NCBI RefSeq assembly: GCF_947623445.1
Contig: NC_135243.1
Span: 19,848,479-19,912,478, forward strand
Direction: 5' to 3'
Source of the DNA: Clavelina lepadiformis
Lineage: Eukaryota > Chordata > Ascidiacea > Aplousobranchia > Clavelinidae
DNA length: 64,000 bases
This document shows positions 35,722 to 46,781 of this stretch, one piece after another. Both the position numbers and the translations under genes were made by a program. Numbering within the stretch: the first letter of the stretch is position 1; each line of letters begins with the position of its first letter. Under the pieces are notes generated by a model. The model saw only the letters and a program-made list of their open reading frames with translations. It searched no databases and was not told where the DNA came from.

Positions 35722-37579
35722 ATGGAGGATTTATTGAAAGAAGAGTTTCGTTGTCGTCAGGTTAAATCTAGTGGCGGTAAAACTGGTGGAGTTAACAGCG
35801 ATGGTAGTGTGTTTTTGCTAGATGGACAAAAAGTGTTTGTTAAAAGAAATCCAGCCAGTGGTTCCAGGTAGGTTTTACAAACAACTGTTCAAACGCTTAT
35901 TGTAACTAGTGGTCGTTGTACAAGTCATAGTGTTTAGTGTTATAGTTTTATTGTTATAGCGTTTGTTTGTAACTTGTGTTTGTACCAACACTAGTTGTAA
36001 CTCATAAGTTAATTTAGGCCACGGGTTTTTTACACGACCACGACACGACGCATCGACGCTTACATACAGTATAAACGAAACCTACATCCAGTACAGTTTG
36101 ATGCTGTTGTCTAAAAATAATTGAATCTAATCTTATAACGTTATAATAGTATATACGGTACTGTATATCTGCTGGCAACGCGAGATGATGTTTGTTTTTA
36201 AATTTTTAATTGGTCGTAGTTTATTTGCAGAAGAATGTACGAAGGTGAACGAGCCAGTCTAGAAAAGCTTCATGAAACAAATATAATCAAAGTGCCGAAG
36301 CCAATTAAGATTTTTAGTCGTGGTGAGAAGTCGTTCTTTGTTATGGAGTATCTCGCTATCAATTCTCTGCAAAAGCAAGCTGCATGTAAGTACCTTAAGC
36401 TTGTTTAAGCAGCAATGTTGCTGATGACAGTTGCTTTACCACCAGACCGTTACAGGACATTGAACATTCATTTCAGTGAAGAACGTTGCCTTGAGAGTCA
36501 CAGGCTTAGTTTTGCGTTAGTTATTAAATATAATTCAATACATTACCACATATTAGCACATACTGTACAGTTAACGTCTGGATCACGTGGGTGGGATTAT
36601 TTCGTCGCTATACAGTTGATGTAAAGCAAGAATTCTTTTATTTACTGTTATTGAGTGAATGGTTTGTAAATTATCACAGTGTTCAGTCGGGCATTGAAAG
36701 CTACTGGATGCCGTATTATTTATTTTAGATGTAAAAACACTAATCACGGAAGTTCTTTTAAACGCGTATCCTTAGATTGCGTTGCCGTGGGAAAACTTCG
36801 GCATTTAACAATTGTATTTGCATTCTGCAAAGTATTATTGCAGATCTAGCCATAGCAAGGGTCTGTAGAATTAACTGACCAGTAGTCATCAATTTCATTT
36901 TCATATGTGATCACTGTTTTACAATATAGCCAGTTTTTCTAATTAATACTTTGCTGTAATTTTTATAGGTCTTGGGAAAAAACTGGCACAACTTCATATC
37001 CACAATGAAAAATTACAAGCTCTTTCGTCGAGGAATGGAAGTTTCGTAGGAAGGTCCTCTCAATATATTCAAAAGTTCGGATTTGATGTAACAACCTGTT
37101 GCGGATTTCTTCCAATGAATAATGAATGGGAGGACGACTGGTTAACTTTTTACGCTAGAAACAGATTACAGCCGCAAATTGACCGAGTCATTTCGACCTA
37201 TCAAGACCGGAACGTGTTGAGTTTGTGGCCAGAACTTGAACGTGTTTTGCCCAAGTTTTTTCCAAGACACTTAAAAATCACGCCAGCACTTTTACACGGT
37301 GATTTTTGGGTTGGAAACACTGGAGAGACCGGAAGCGAACCTTGTGTGGTAGATCCCGCCTCGACTTACGGCCATTCCGAATTTGATCTCGCTCTGCCAC
37401 CTTTTCCTACGGAGTTCCATACTGCTTATCATAAAGTCATTCCTAAGCAACCAGGCTTTGACAAACGGCATAAGATCTACATACTTTTCTATATGCTTAA
37501 TCGTTGGAACCACCTCGGCAGTGGTTACGGGCCAACAGCTGTGGCTAAAATGCGTGAAATTTGTTCGTTAATGAAATAG
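35722..37579 (+). CDS. fructosamine-3-kinase family, copy 4
   Basis: Exons 35722-35867, 36231-36385 and 36969-37579 give 303 residues. The N-terminal loop is GGVNSDGSVFLLDG and the ATP lysine is in VFVKRN. RRMYEGERASLEKL opens exon 2, close to the human form. The catalytic loop is HGDFWVGN and the metal site VDPASTYGHSEFD. After FDLAL the chain reads PPFPTEFHTAYHK, several residues shorter than copies 1-3, a feature shared only with copy 5. The P-loop cysteine of the family is valine here. Introns are 363 and 583 bases. Confidence 0.88.
36386..36968. other. intron 2 of FN3K copy 4
   Basis: A 583-base intron, GTAAGT to TTTTATAG; no nested feature supported. Confidence 0.6.
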
Positions 37580-38258
37580 AGACTTTTAGCTGCGATTGCA
37601 CTGTGCTTATACGCGTCTTATATTACCGTAATGTCTGTGGTATAGTTTTTAATTTTTATGATACTTGGCAGGTGATCGATTCTAAGGTGCATTGATATTT
37701 GATTGTGCACTTGAAAGTGATTTTTGGGACGTAATTTTAGTTACTTGCAAAGTAAGCTTATTGAAATTTCATTGGGCACTAGCTACCTATTGTGGCTATA
37801 TAATACCCCCAGCCAAAAAGTGTATAAAGGTTTTTTATTTTCTCCTTGACTGCTGTGTGGTAATTAAGACAAATTGGAAACAGTTTGTCCATCATATACA
37901 AACGCACAAGGCCTCATATACCCTTATCTTCATTCTTATTGTAAAATTTACACTGGCGTTTCATCGCACGCAACGAAGGTCAAGGAAAGAACGACCATGG
38001 CCGAACGAAAACTTCTAATTCAACTGGCGTATTTAGCAAGTGTCCCTTGGGTACATGTAAGCTAGCGAAGGCTGGGCGACGGTGAAACTTTAATGTGTAT
38101 CCAAGACCAAGTCAAGAAAGGCAAAGCGATATAACTGAAGTAAAATTTCTAGACTCTAAACACATCAGCGCCCACGGCAATATGAAGTCTCTAGTACCAA
38201 CAAGAAACATTCTAAGCAGTTTAGCACTTGGAGTTAAAACAGATAGTTACGGTACGAC
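37580..38258. other. spacer between FN3K copies 4 and 5
   Basis: About 680 bases. The frame at 37692-38018 has a hydrophobic middle but no family signal or splice support; it is probably chance. Confidence 0.4.
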
Positions 38259-39548
38259 ATGGAAGAACTGCTTAAAGAACAGTTTGACTGCAAGGAAGTC
38301 AAGTCTTGTAATGGTAAAACGGGAGGAATTAATAGCGATGGAGGGGTATATTTACTGGATGGCAAAAAAGTGTTTGTAAAACGAAATCCAGCAAAAGGCT
38401 CAAGGTAAAGTCAACATCTGGTAAAAATGTTATGTACAAAATCGTGTTGGTTGCTCGACTTAACAGCGATTGTATTTCGACTTCCTTGCAAGCTTTGTTT
38501 GCTAGTAGGCTACTGAACTACAACTGATTGAGGCGCAAAGCATTTGCATTGTGAAATTAAGTTAACGCGAAATGTTAGCTGCCATTGCGATGTTTAATCT
38601 TAATTTTTACCTATACTTGTTTATTTACATAGAAGAATGTACGAGGGAGAACACGCCAGCCTAATGACACTTTATCAAATCGACATCATAAAAGCGCCCA
38701 AACCAATCAGGATATTTAGTCGTGGCGAAAAGTCTTTCTTCGTTATGGAATATCTTGCCATAAATCCATTACTAAAGCAAGCTGCAAGTGAGTTAATTGT
38801 AATTCTAATCAGAGGTTTTACAGTAGTTAGTTTATTTGCGCTGTTGTTTTCTTGCACGTTGTGTAAACGTGTTTTTAAATTTAGACCTTTCATGGACGGT
38901 TTTGTTTGCATTGAAAGATTTCTTAATCAATAACTAGGTCTCGGAGAAAAACTAGCTCAACTTCATCTCTACAATGAACAACTTCGGGTGCTGTCTTTGA
39001 AAAACGAATCGTTTGTAGGGAAAACCACTCATTTCGTTGAAAAGTTTGGATTTGACGTCACCACTTGTGTTGGTTTCATTCCAATGGACAATAGATGGGA
39101 AGACGACTGGTTGACCTTTTACACGAGAAACCGTTTAAAGGCACAAGTTGATCGAGTAGTTTCCACCTACCACGACCGTGATGTAGCGAGTATGTGGCCT
39201 GAAATCGAACGAGTTTTGCCTCAACTTTTCCCAAGCGACCAATCAATTATACCGTCTTTGCTCCATGGTGATTTTTGGGTGGGAAACACGGGTGAGATTG
39301 ATGGGGAACCCTGCATATTTGACCCCGGCTCTTCATACGGTCACTCTGAATTCGACCTGGCGCTTCCCCCTTTTCCGTCTGAATTTCATGACGCTTATCA
39401 CAAAATCATTCCCAAGCAGCCAGGTTTCGAGAAACGTCATAAAAGCTACATTCTTTTTTACCTTCTCAACCGCTGGAATCATTTTGGAAGTGGCTACAAA
39501 GCCTCAGCCTTAGCATTAATGCGTGAAATCTGTGCCTATAACAAATAG
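38259..39548 (+). CDS. fructosamine-3-kinase family, copy 5
   Basis: Exons 38259-38404, 38633-38787 and 38938-39548 give 303 residues. The N-terminal loop is GGINSDGGVYLLDG and the ATP lysine is in VFVKRN. RMYEGEHASLMTL opens exon 2. The catalytic loop is HGDFWVGN and the metal site FDPGSSYGHSEFD. It shares the short PPFPSEFHDAYHK segment with copy 4 and is clearly its closest relative; exon lengths are identical (146, 155, 611). The P-loop cysteine position is isoleucine. It is the last of the array; no further copy was found downstream. Confidence 0.88.
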
Positions 39549-39637
39549 TTCATTTACTTTGGTACTCAAGATGACCATGTTAATGTTGTTGTTCTGAGAT
39601 TTACGCAAATTGAGGTATGCTCATTTAAGTTACAGAA

Positions 39638-40339
39638 TAGGGTCGCCATATATCAGGATTTTCCCGGACATGTCCGGGATTTTAGTGTTCAAATCTGCGT
39701 CAGGAATAAATGTTAAAAAGTGCTTAAATGTCCGGGTTTTTGAATAATGCAGTTTATGAAATTTAACTGACAATATTTTCACGATAAGAATTTTTTTAGT
39801 GTCAAAGATTAAACTTTGTTATTGTTTTACTGTTAAAAATGGTTAAGCGAAAATGTAAATTTACTGACGAGATGCAAGCAAGCTCTGAAGATACCCTTTT
39901 GACTTATGAGGGTACCTTAACTTAATTAACCTGTTAAATTATCTGACTCTATTGTTGCGTGCGGTTAGAATACTCTAGCGCTAGCCTTTTGCCGGCTAAA
40001 AGGTTTTGATATTACAACAGAAATAGCTTACAAGAAAAGGTTTTTATTATAGGTGCTGTACACTTTCTCAATATTACGAATAACGAAGAACATAAGTAAT
40101 GCTATTGCTTATAAGATGGCTATTGTCTATTAAACAGAAAGTTTTTGCACTAAGCAAGTGTGGCAATTCTGTGCTTTTCCCCCTCTGTGACAGTGAAGCT
40201 GTCTTGCCGAAAATATAAGCGTTTGGATTGGTAGGATGTAAGAACATGCTGCAAAATGTCGTGTAGCGTATGTTTGGTGTCGCAAAAGTTGGTCATTGAG
40301 ACCGTCAGGAGTTTGGCCTTTTCTAATATGGTAACCCTA
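39638..40339 (+). mobile_element. decayed hAT element, transposase N-terminus relic
   Basis: Terminal inverted repeats TAGGGTCGCCATAT and ATATGGTAACCCTA bound 702 bases. An ATG at 39839 opens MVKRKCKFTDEMQASSED, the usual start of a zinc-finger (BED-like) hAT transposase, and then stops early. The rest of the transposase is missing. An 8-base target duplication is not convincing (ttacagaa and gtataaaa), so the ends may have drifted. Confidence 0.55.
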
Positions 40340-42099
40340 GTATAAAATAAATTTTTGTTTATTTCACACATAGTCTTTTATAAGTGTAAATTACGTTTAA
40401 CACTGCAAATGGTGTTTTAGTCTTAAGAATAAGATACGTTTAATGCATATAGCTTACTATGCAGAGAGATTGATCAAACGATTGTAATTTTTGTAGAAAA
40501 ATGAAACAATTGAAACAAACATTTGATTTAATAAGCCTACTATATATTCTTGGCAGAAATAAAATTATAAGCCATAACTAAGGTGTCTGTAATTTACGCC
40601 CCGCTGAAGGTAACAAACATTAAAGGTTTTTATATAAATAAGACACAATTCATTTTTCACGTGTCCAAATTTACACCATACTTTTGGTTTTAATAAACTA
40701 ACTAGCCAACATCACGCTGCATGTGACGTAGTACGTTTAATTATTGACGCAGATTGATTTTCTAACACCTTGCAGCAACCATCAAAAGCACAAACGATAG
40801 AGTCTTTTGCTCACCATTCTGTTTATAGAAGAAAGGGTCTCTTCTTCCAAATTGTGGAAAGAGACCGCAACAATCAGAGTCGTAAACGGGTCTTATGATT
40901 ATATTTTTAACCCGAATCGCAAAATACAAGACCGAACCCGATGCTAAAGTATGGCACCAAACCAATGTGCACGATCTGATAATTGCAAATTAACTAAGTG
41001 ATAAAAACTGTTTAGCGTTGCATCATCACATGTGGCATGTCACATACAAAACTTTCGTTTTTTCACTGAACAATGTGCTTTATGCAGGAAGTGTTTCATA
41101 TACTACTAGAGAAATGCTAGTGAAGTTTAGATTTATTCATGCAGTTACGACCATGGCGATTGGTTAAAACGATCAATGAGGAGCGTACAAAGTATCTAAA
41201 CGGTGTTTTTGGTTGATTTTCTAGGTTCAAACCATGGTGGTTGGTAAAATTGAATGTTAAAGTTGACATTCATGCAACCATGTTGGTAAATCTTATTGAT
41301 TCCTACCAATTTTCTCGTCTGGACATAGTTGGTAATTAAACATTGGTAAATAAAATCAAAATTTTGGTCACTTGCACTAATTATTTTTAGAGTGACCAAG
41401 CAAAATATTCACCCAATATATAGCTTCAAACTGTAAAGCTCCTTCTATTCGCCATTGAAAACCATGAGCAATGACGCAAAATCGTAACTATTTTAGGCAA
41501 AATTTCCCATTTTACTCACATTTCTTGTGGACACAACAAGACTAATTACCCCCAAATCAAAATGAAGTAATGTTATTATTACATTCTCTTTAAAAAATGA
41601 TGGACTTTCCTATGAAACAAAACTTACATTATTATGCTGGGTACTATTTTGAATTAATAATTAATTAATGTAACCCCCGTCAGTTATTATAGACGCTCTC
41701 ATGTAACATAACATGTTCATCGTCGTGTAAAATCATAAATCAGTTTTCCGGTATTAAGTATATTAACAGATGACCAGTGATTTGTTACCACAAAATCATG
41801 TCCATGCATGTCTTTACATCTATACTGCGGTGTACAAAAAAAGAACTTAAAATTTGATAAAAAAAATCTAAATCTGGTGTGGTCTATTCAGGTTTTAAAA
41901 TACATTTCCAAAACTATACACAGGTATCAGACACCGATAAAAGGTGTTCTGATTTCGACGAGTACGTTTGGTGCTTTCCAGACCTACTCTACTTAAGCAT
42001 TCGTTCTGCCTCGGATGAAATAAGAAGTCACCACACTGTTCGACATTTCGGACCTCTCGAGTTGCTGATCCCAAAGTTTACGAAGACTGTAACCGAAGC
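40340..42099. other. intergenic, no gene seen
   Basis: AT-rich. A segment at 41210-41360 repeats taggt(t)ggtaa-like words in both orientations. A frame ending at 42142 overlaps the protease first exon in another frame and may represent an alternative upstream exon (DKRCSDFDEYVWCFPDLLY), but has no family signal. Confidence 0.35.
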
Positions 42100-45000
42100 A
42101 TGGAGTTGGCTCTTCTCTCAAGTCTGGTGTTCACTCTACTAGCGAATGGGGAAGCAGCGCTGTCTAGAGAAAGGTAGGTGCTACACCACTTTTTCCGTCT
42201 TACAAAAAACAAATTCGCTACTGTATTGGTTTTGCACAGTGTATATATACTTTACCGCATAAATAAATGGTTTATGGAAATATTATATGATTTTTGTACG
42301 ATATATGCTTGGCTGTTAATGCACTTCAAATGGATGCTTTTCAGCTTAACGAAACTGAAGCGTTCATCGCCATTTAAAGATTATTTCAAGAACTTTGGCA
42401 AACATTCCAGCGACTATGACGATGAGGCGATAGGTTGTGAGACTTAGTACTATACCAGTGTACCAGACAGTGAAGTTTTGCATTGCACAGAAACCCTCAT
42501 TGCAAGTGACTACTAACGATTTACTTTTACAGGGTCTCGTCGCTTGATTGGTGAAAGGAGGTATAAAATCAATTTTGATAAAATTTTGCTTGAATAATTG
42601 CGGAATGAAAAATGATTAAAACATATTGTGTACATAGATATATCTTTGCTAAAGCATAATTGCTTAAACTTGCTTATAATTTGATTCACAGAGTAAAGCG
42701 TCGACACCAAGACTGCACAAAACGTATGTGATTTAACTTTTTCAACGCAACGGGGTGGCTATAAAACATACATACAAGTTACACATACACACTTGCTGCA
42801 AACATTAACATACAAAATGAACTTGCCGAAATTAATTTTTTTTCAATTTTGAAGAGATGGCTATGGAATTATTAAGAGATAATAACCAGGATAAAGAATG
42901 TGGTTTGCGGTATCTGCCTAAGATGGAAACTAACAAGCGAATCCCACGTGAGTAAGATTTTTGTCAAATGTAAGCTGCAACTGTTGACCTTATATACTGT
43001 AGTTAATGGACTATAAAACAGAAAACACATACTTGCAAGTGCCATCGGAATTAAGTTCGCGAGATAGTTCAATTTAATTTATTCTCAATGAATTTTTTGC
43101 AAATTTTTTTTTGTGAATTGGTTAAACAGTTTTTAGAAAGCTCTTTGTTCTGATATTTATATTTAATATTTTATTTACGATTGATAGATGGCCAGTCGGT
43201 TGAAGTAAATGAATTTCCCTGGCACGTTGCAGTTTGGAGACACGATCAAACCATTTGCGGAGGTGTGCTTTTGACGCGAAATCGGATCCTTACGGCAGCG
43301 CATTGCATTGAAGAATGTCAACTGAATAACTTTGGCTTTCAAGATCGCTACGAGACGTGCACGGAGAAAGATAACTCATATTTGTATATATCACATAACT
43401 CATAATAAAGTGTGAAGAACAATTTGTTTCAGGAAAAGTTTCAAATAAACGTAACAATATACGTTTATTACGTTAATACGTTTATTGTATACGTATTATT
43501 TTCGTTTTCTTCGGCCTCGGCGAAAACATTAAACTAAATATTTTGTGTTTTCTGTAGAGATTGGCTATGTCTAAAGAAAGGAAAGTACTCCGCCATTGTG
43601 GGAAAAGGGATACTCAGCACTCTAAGCGAGCATCATCAACGAAAGGAGGTCTTCAATGTAACCCAAGCTTACATTTTGCCGAACTATGAAAACAGACTTG
43701 GTGCCCTTGCGTAAGTGTCACAGCCGTGTTTGCTGGAAGGTGTTACAACCGGACGATTAGATATATGAATTTAAGCTAACCAATCTCGCATATAACCATG
43801 CGGTAACCACCTCAGCTACTAAGTTCTGCTTATTTACACTTACAACGGCAACGCAAGTATTCAACTAATTAAGTAAGCGATTGCCTCCAGCAAAGCCTAA
43901 TCGGTAACGCGTAATTGTACTTCAACCTATCGGGCCGACAGAAGTCGCACTTCGTAGTCGTATAAGAACGCAAAGAGGAAATTGTGTAACTAACTCTAAC
44001 AATTTTTGATACTTTTCATAGTTTGGTTTTGTTTGAGCTTTTCTCTAAACTGATTTAGAAAAATTGCCAAAAAAGCAGTAGTTAAAAGGTTTCTTATTGT
44101 GCGCAGTTTCTTTCATTTCGGCGTCGGGATTAAAGTATAGCCTATATACTCGAATATAATCATTGCAAAAAATGAAATTTGCCATGATAACATCAAAAGA
44201 TGACTTTGATTCATGCAATAAATTTAACCTTCGGGCCCAATTCGGACTTCACATAAATTTTCGCGGTAAAAATATAAAGCCCGCTTACAACTGTGTTACA
44301 GTAGGCCTATATACTGTGCATTGGTGCAACTATGGCTATCTCCATGACCAAATAGTTCTAACTGTAGAGTGTTTACTGCTGTGGGTGTTTGTAGAGTGTA
44401 GAATGTATTCGCAGAAACGACTTTGCCGTTTTACACGTTGAGAGACCAGAGGAAGAGGATTTCGACCAACCAGTTTATCTCGGTTGCCTGTGGAGAGGAA
44501 GCATGAATAATGCGCCCACTAGAAGTTGTATTGCAGTGGGCTATGGCAGAACTAAAACAGGTCTTTGTTTTAATCGTTTTGTAGACTCCACTTGCCCTAC
44601 AATCTACATGGTTGAATGCTATAGTTTGAGGCTTATACCCTCTAAGATTACAAAAAGATTTATTACTTCCAACTATAGACACTTCAAGGCATACTTCCAA
44701 AATTTAACGGTATTAAAACTCATAAAATTCTTCATCACAGTTAAACACCTATTTTAGCTCCTTACAGCAGAATTCTTCAGAAGGTCAATGTAGCTGTTAA
44801 CGATTGCAATGAAAAATACCCCACATATTTCTTCAAATGCGTGAATGCAAACCATAAAGAACAAGTTGTTGGCTGCCAGGTAAAACTGGAATGCTTTACA
44901 AAATTATAATTTCAAAAGGGAGCTATGTTTAGACTAATACTATTCAATTCAGCTATCCTTTTTTATCTGTAAAATATCCTAGGCAACGTTCAAGTCGAGG

Positions 45001-45337
45001 TAATCACTCCGATTACATGTCACCTGCTAATGACATGCTACTTTAAATTTAACAGTTGTAACATCTATTTTCGTTGTAAATAAAAGAACCTGCCTCACGT
45101 TTATGTTTGTTTACTGAGAGTTTGTTGCAGGGTGACAGTGGAAGTCCAGTGATATGCCCCATTGACCCAAACAATAATTGTTCTCCTTACTTCGTCGCTG
45201 GCCTGTTATCAACCAATGAAAACGGCGCCAGGGGGGTGCAGTGCATCAATGACAACAAATACAGCGTCATAAATCGTCTCGATAATCCTTACTTGATCGA
45301 CAACCTGCAGCTTGAGCGACCGCACGTCCAATGCTGA
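42100..45337 (+). CDS. secreted chymotrypsin-fold serine protease
   Basis: Exons: 42100-42173, 42692-42723, 42855-42947, 43188-43383, 43558-43710, 44415-44560, about 44771-44879 and 45131-45337. A signal peptide (MELALLSSLVFTLLANGEA) opens exon 1. A propeptide with CGLRYLPK leads to the activation site KR/IPHGQSV. Catalytic His105 is in LTAAHC, Asp in NDFAVL (exon 6) and Ser in GDSGSP (exon 8). Residue 189 (chymotrypsin numbering), six before the serine, is Val, and GDSGSP replaces GDSGGP, so trypsin specificity is unlikely. The donor of exon 4 is uncertain (43383/43384 or an earlier GT). Exon 6 ends in phase 1, while exon 7 (LQKVNVAVNDC) needs phase 2 or 0, so either a micro-exon was missed or the gene is damaged there. 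Confidence 0.75.
43711..44414. other. intron 5 of the serine protease gene
   Basis: A 704-base intron, GTAAGT to ATTCGCAG; no nested gene. The frame inside it at 44163-44441 ends in exon 6 sequence read in another frame. Confidence 0.55.
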
Positions 45338-45421
45338 CTTCCCCGCGTCCAACATGATATATTTCTCGACGTCGACCAACAAATTTCGTTATCGTTTACA
45401 TTGACTGAGATTTTTATCAGA

Positions 45422-45427
45422 AATAAA
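45422..45427 (+). terminator. AATAAA polyadenylation signal of the protease gene
   Basis: AATAAA lies 85 bases after the stop codon, the first such signal downstream. Confidence 0.5.
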
Positions 45428-45547
45428 TTTTTCTAGAGTCTAATGAAAACATACAGATTTTTAAGCAGTGATAGGCTAACTAATAAAATCAACATTGTAT
45501 CAATATTGTGCACTTTATTTTAAAGTACGACACACTACTTAGCAAAT

Positions 45548-46771
45548 GGTGTACCGACACTTAATCACGCGACACTTAATCACGCGACGCTTAATCACGC
45601 GACACATAATCACTAGGACATTTAATCACGCGACACATAATCACTAGGACATTTAATCACGCGACTTGGATACTTAATCACGCGACATTTAATCACGCGA
45701 CACATAATCACTTGGATGTCGGAAAAGCGTGAGAAAAATTCAGTAATTCAAGCTCGTGTGCATCTCTCTGTGGGGATGGCGATGTGGATTGCTTTTAAGG
45801 TTGGCCTTAAAGCCAAAGGCTATTAGTCTTTCTTTTAGAACTCCCCGACAATTGTCTTTGACTCCGTTGCGCCGGCTTTCTCTATAATGTTTCTTTAAAT
45901 CAACACCAGCTTCATAAAGTCTAATTGTTATATTGTCCGAAATAAGTTGTATCACATTAGAAACATTTTCATCATCTTTTCACATTTAAACAAAACTATA
46001 ACTCCAATTCAGTAATGAACAGTCCAGAAGGTAAAACTGATATTATGTGTAGAGACAAGAAGGGGAGATTTTAACCAAACCTTAGTTTTTATACAAACAC
46101 ATTAGCCAATCAGGAAATAACACGTCATTTTGCATTGCTACGTATAACCTATGTAATATCTAACATTATTCTATTGTCACCGAAGCTCTTGACCAAAGTA
46201 CCATCAAAACGTTACACGGTGAAATACAATGCTACTTGAAACTGTGTCAGAGCGTCGGTTTTGGAACTCTTTGTTTGGTTATCGATTTAACTACGAAAAA
46301 TACACTTCAAACACTCAAATGAATTGAATCTAGCTAGAGACACACCCAATGCATTCTTTACAATGCCAATGAATGAATTATTACAATTTACTATCACGAC
46401 CGCCACATCTCTTTGTATCTATAACGACTAGTCTAGTCTACAGACAATCTCGTACTTATCTTCGTGCAGTTGCTTACATTTCCCATGCATAACATTGCTG
46501 TAAATTATGTGATTATGTGTCGCGTGATTAAATGTCCTAGTGATTATGTGTCGCGTGATTAAGTGTCGCGTGATTAAATGTCGTAGTGTTTATGTGTCGC
46601 GTGATTAAGTGTCGCGTGATTAAATGTCCTAGTGATTATGTGTCGGTGATTAAGTGTCGCGTGATTAAATGTCCTAGTGATTATGTGTCGGTGATTAAGC
46701 GTCGCGTGATTAAGTGTCGCGTGATTAAGTGTCGCGTGATTAAGTGTCGCGTGATTAAGTGTCACCAAACC
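45548..46771. mobile_element. Mutator-like element with satellite-like inverted ends
   Basis: A 10-base target duplication, CTTAGCAAAT (45538-45547 and 46772-46781), flanks 1224 bp. The left end (45548-45715) is a tandem array of ACACTTAATCACGCG (15 bases) mixed with a 31-base variant containing CACTAGGACATTTAATC. The right end (about 46508-46763) is the same array inverted. The termini begin GGT. An open frame of 71 codons lies inside on the minus strand (45955-45740). The duplication length and long inverted ends fit Mutator-like elements. No transposase remains. Confidence 0.75.
45740..45955 (-). CDS. open frame inside the Mutator-like element, 71 aa
   Basis: It reads MIQLISDNITIRLYEAGVDL, then KHYRESRRNGVKDNCRGVLK and ends HREMHTSLNY. 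The composition is protein-like, basic and polar. It is unrecognised. It could be a fragment of a transposase or of captured host sequence, the latter being common in this superfamily. Confidence 0.3.
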   Translation of the reverse strand: MIQLISDNITIRLYEAGVDLKKHYRESRRNGVKDNCRGVLKERLIAFGFKANLKSNPHRHPHREMHTSLNY

Positions 46772-46781
46772 CTTAGCAAAT

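Noticed and set aside
42178-42447. 89-residue frame in intron 1 of the protease
   Set aside because: It begins inside the splice donor region and has no family signal; the spliced exon 1-2-3 path has consistent phase.
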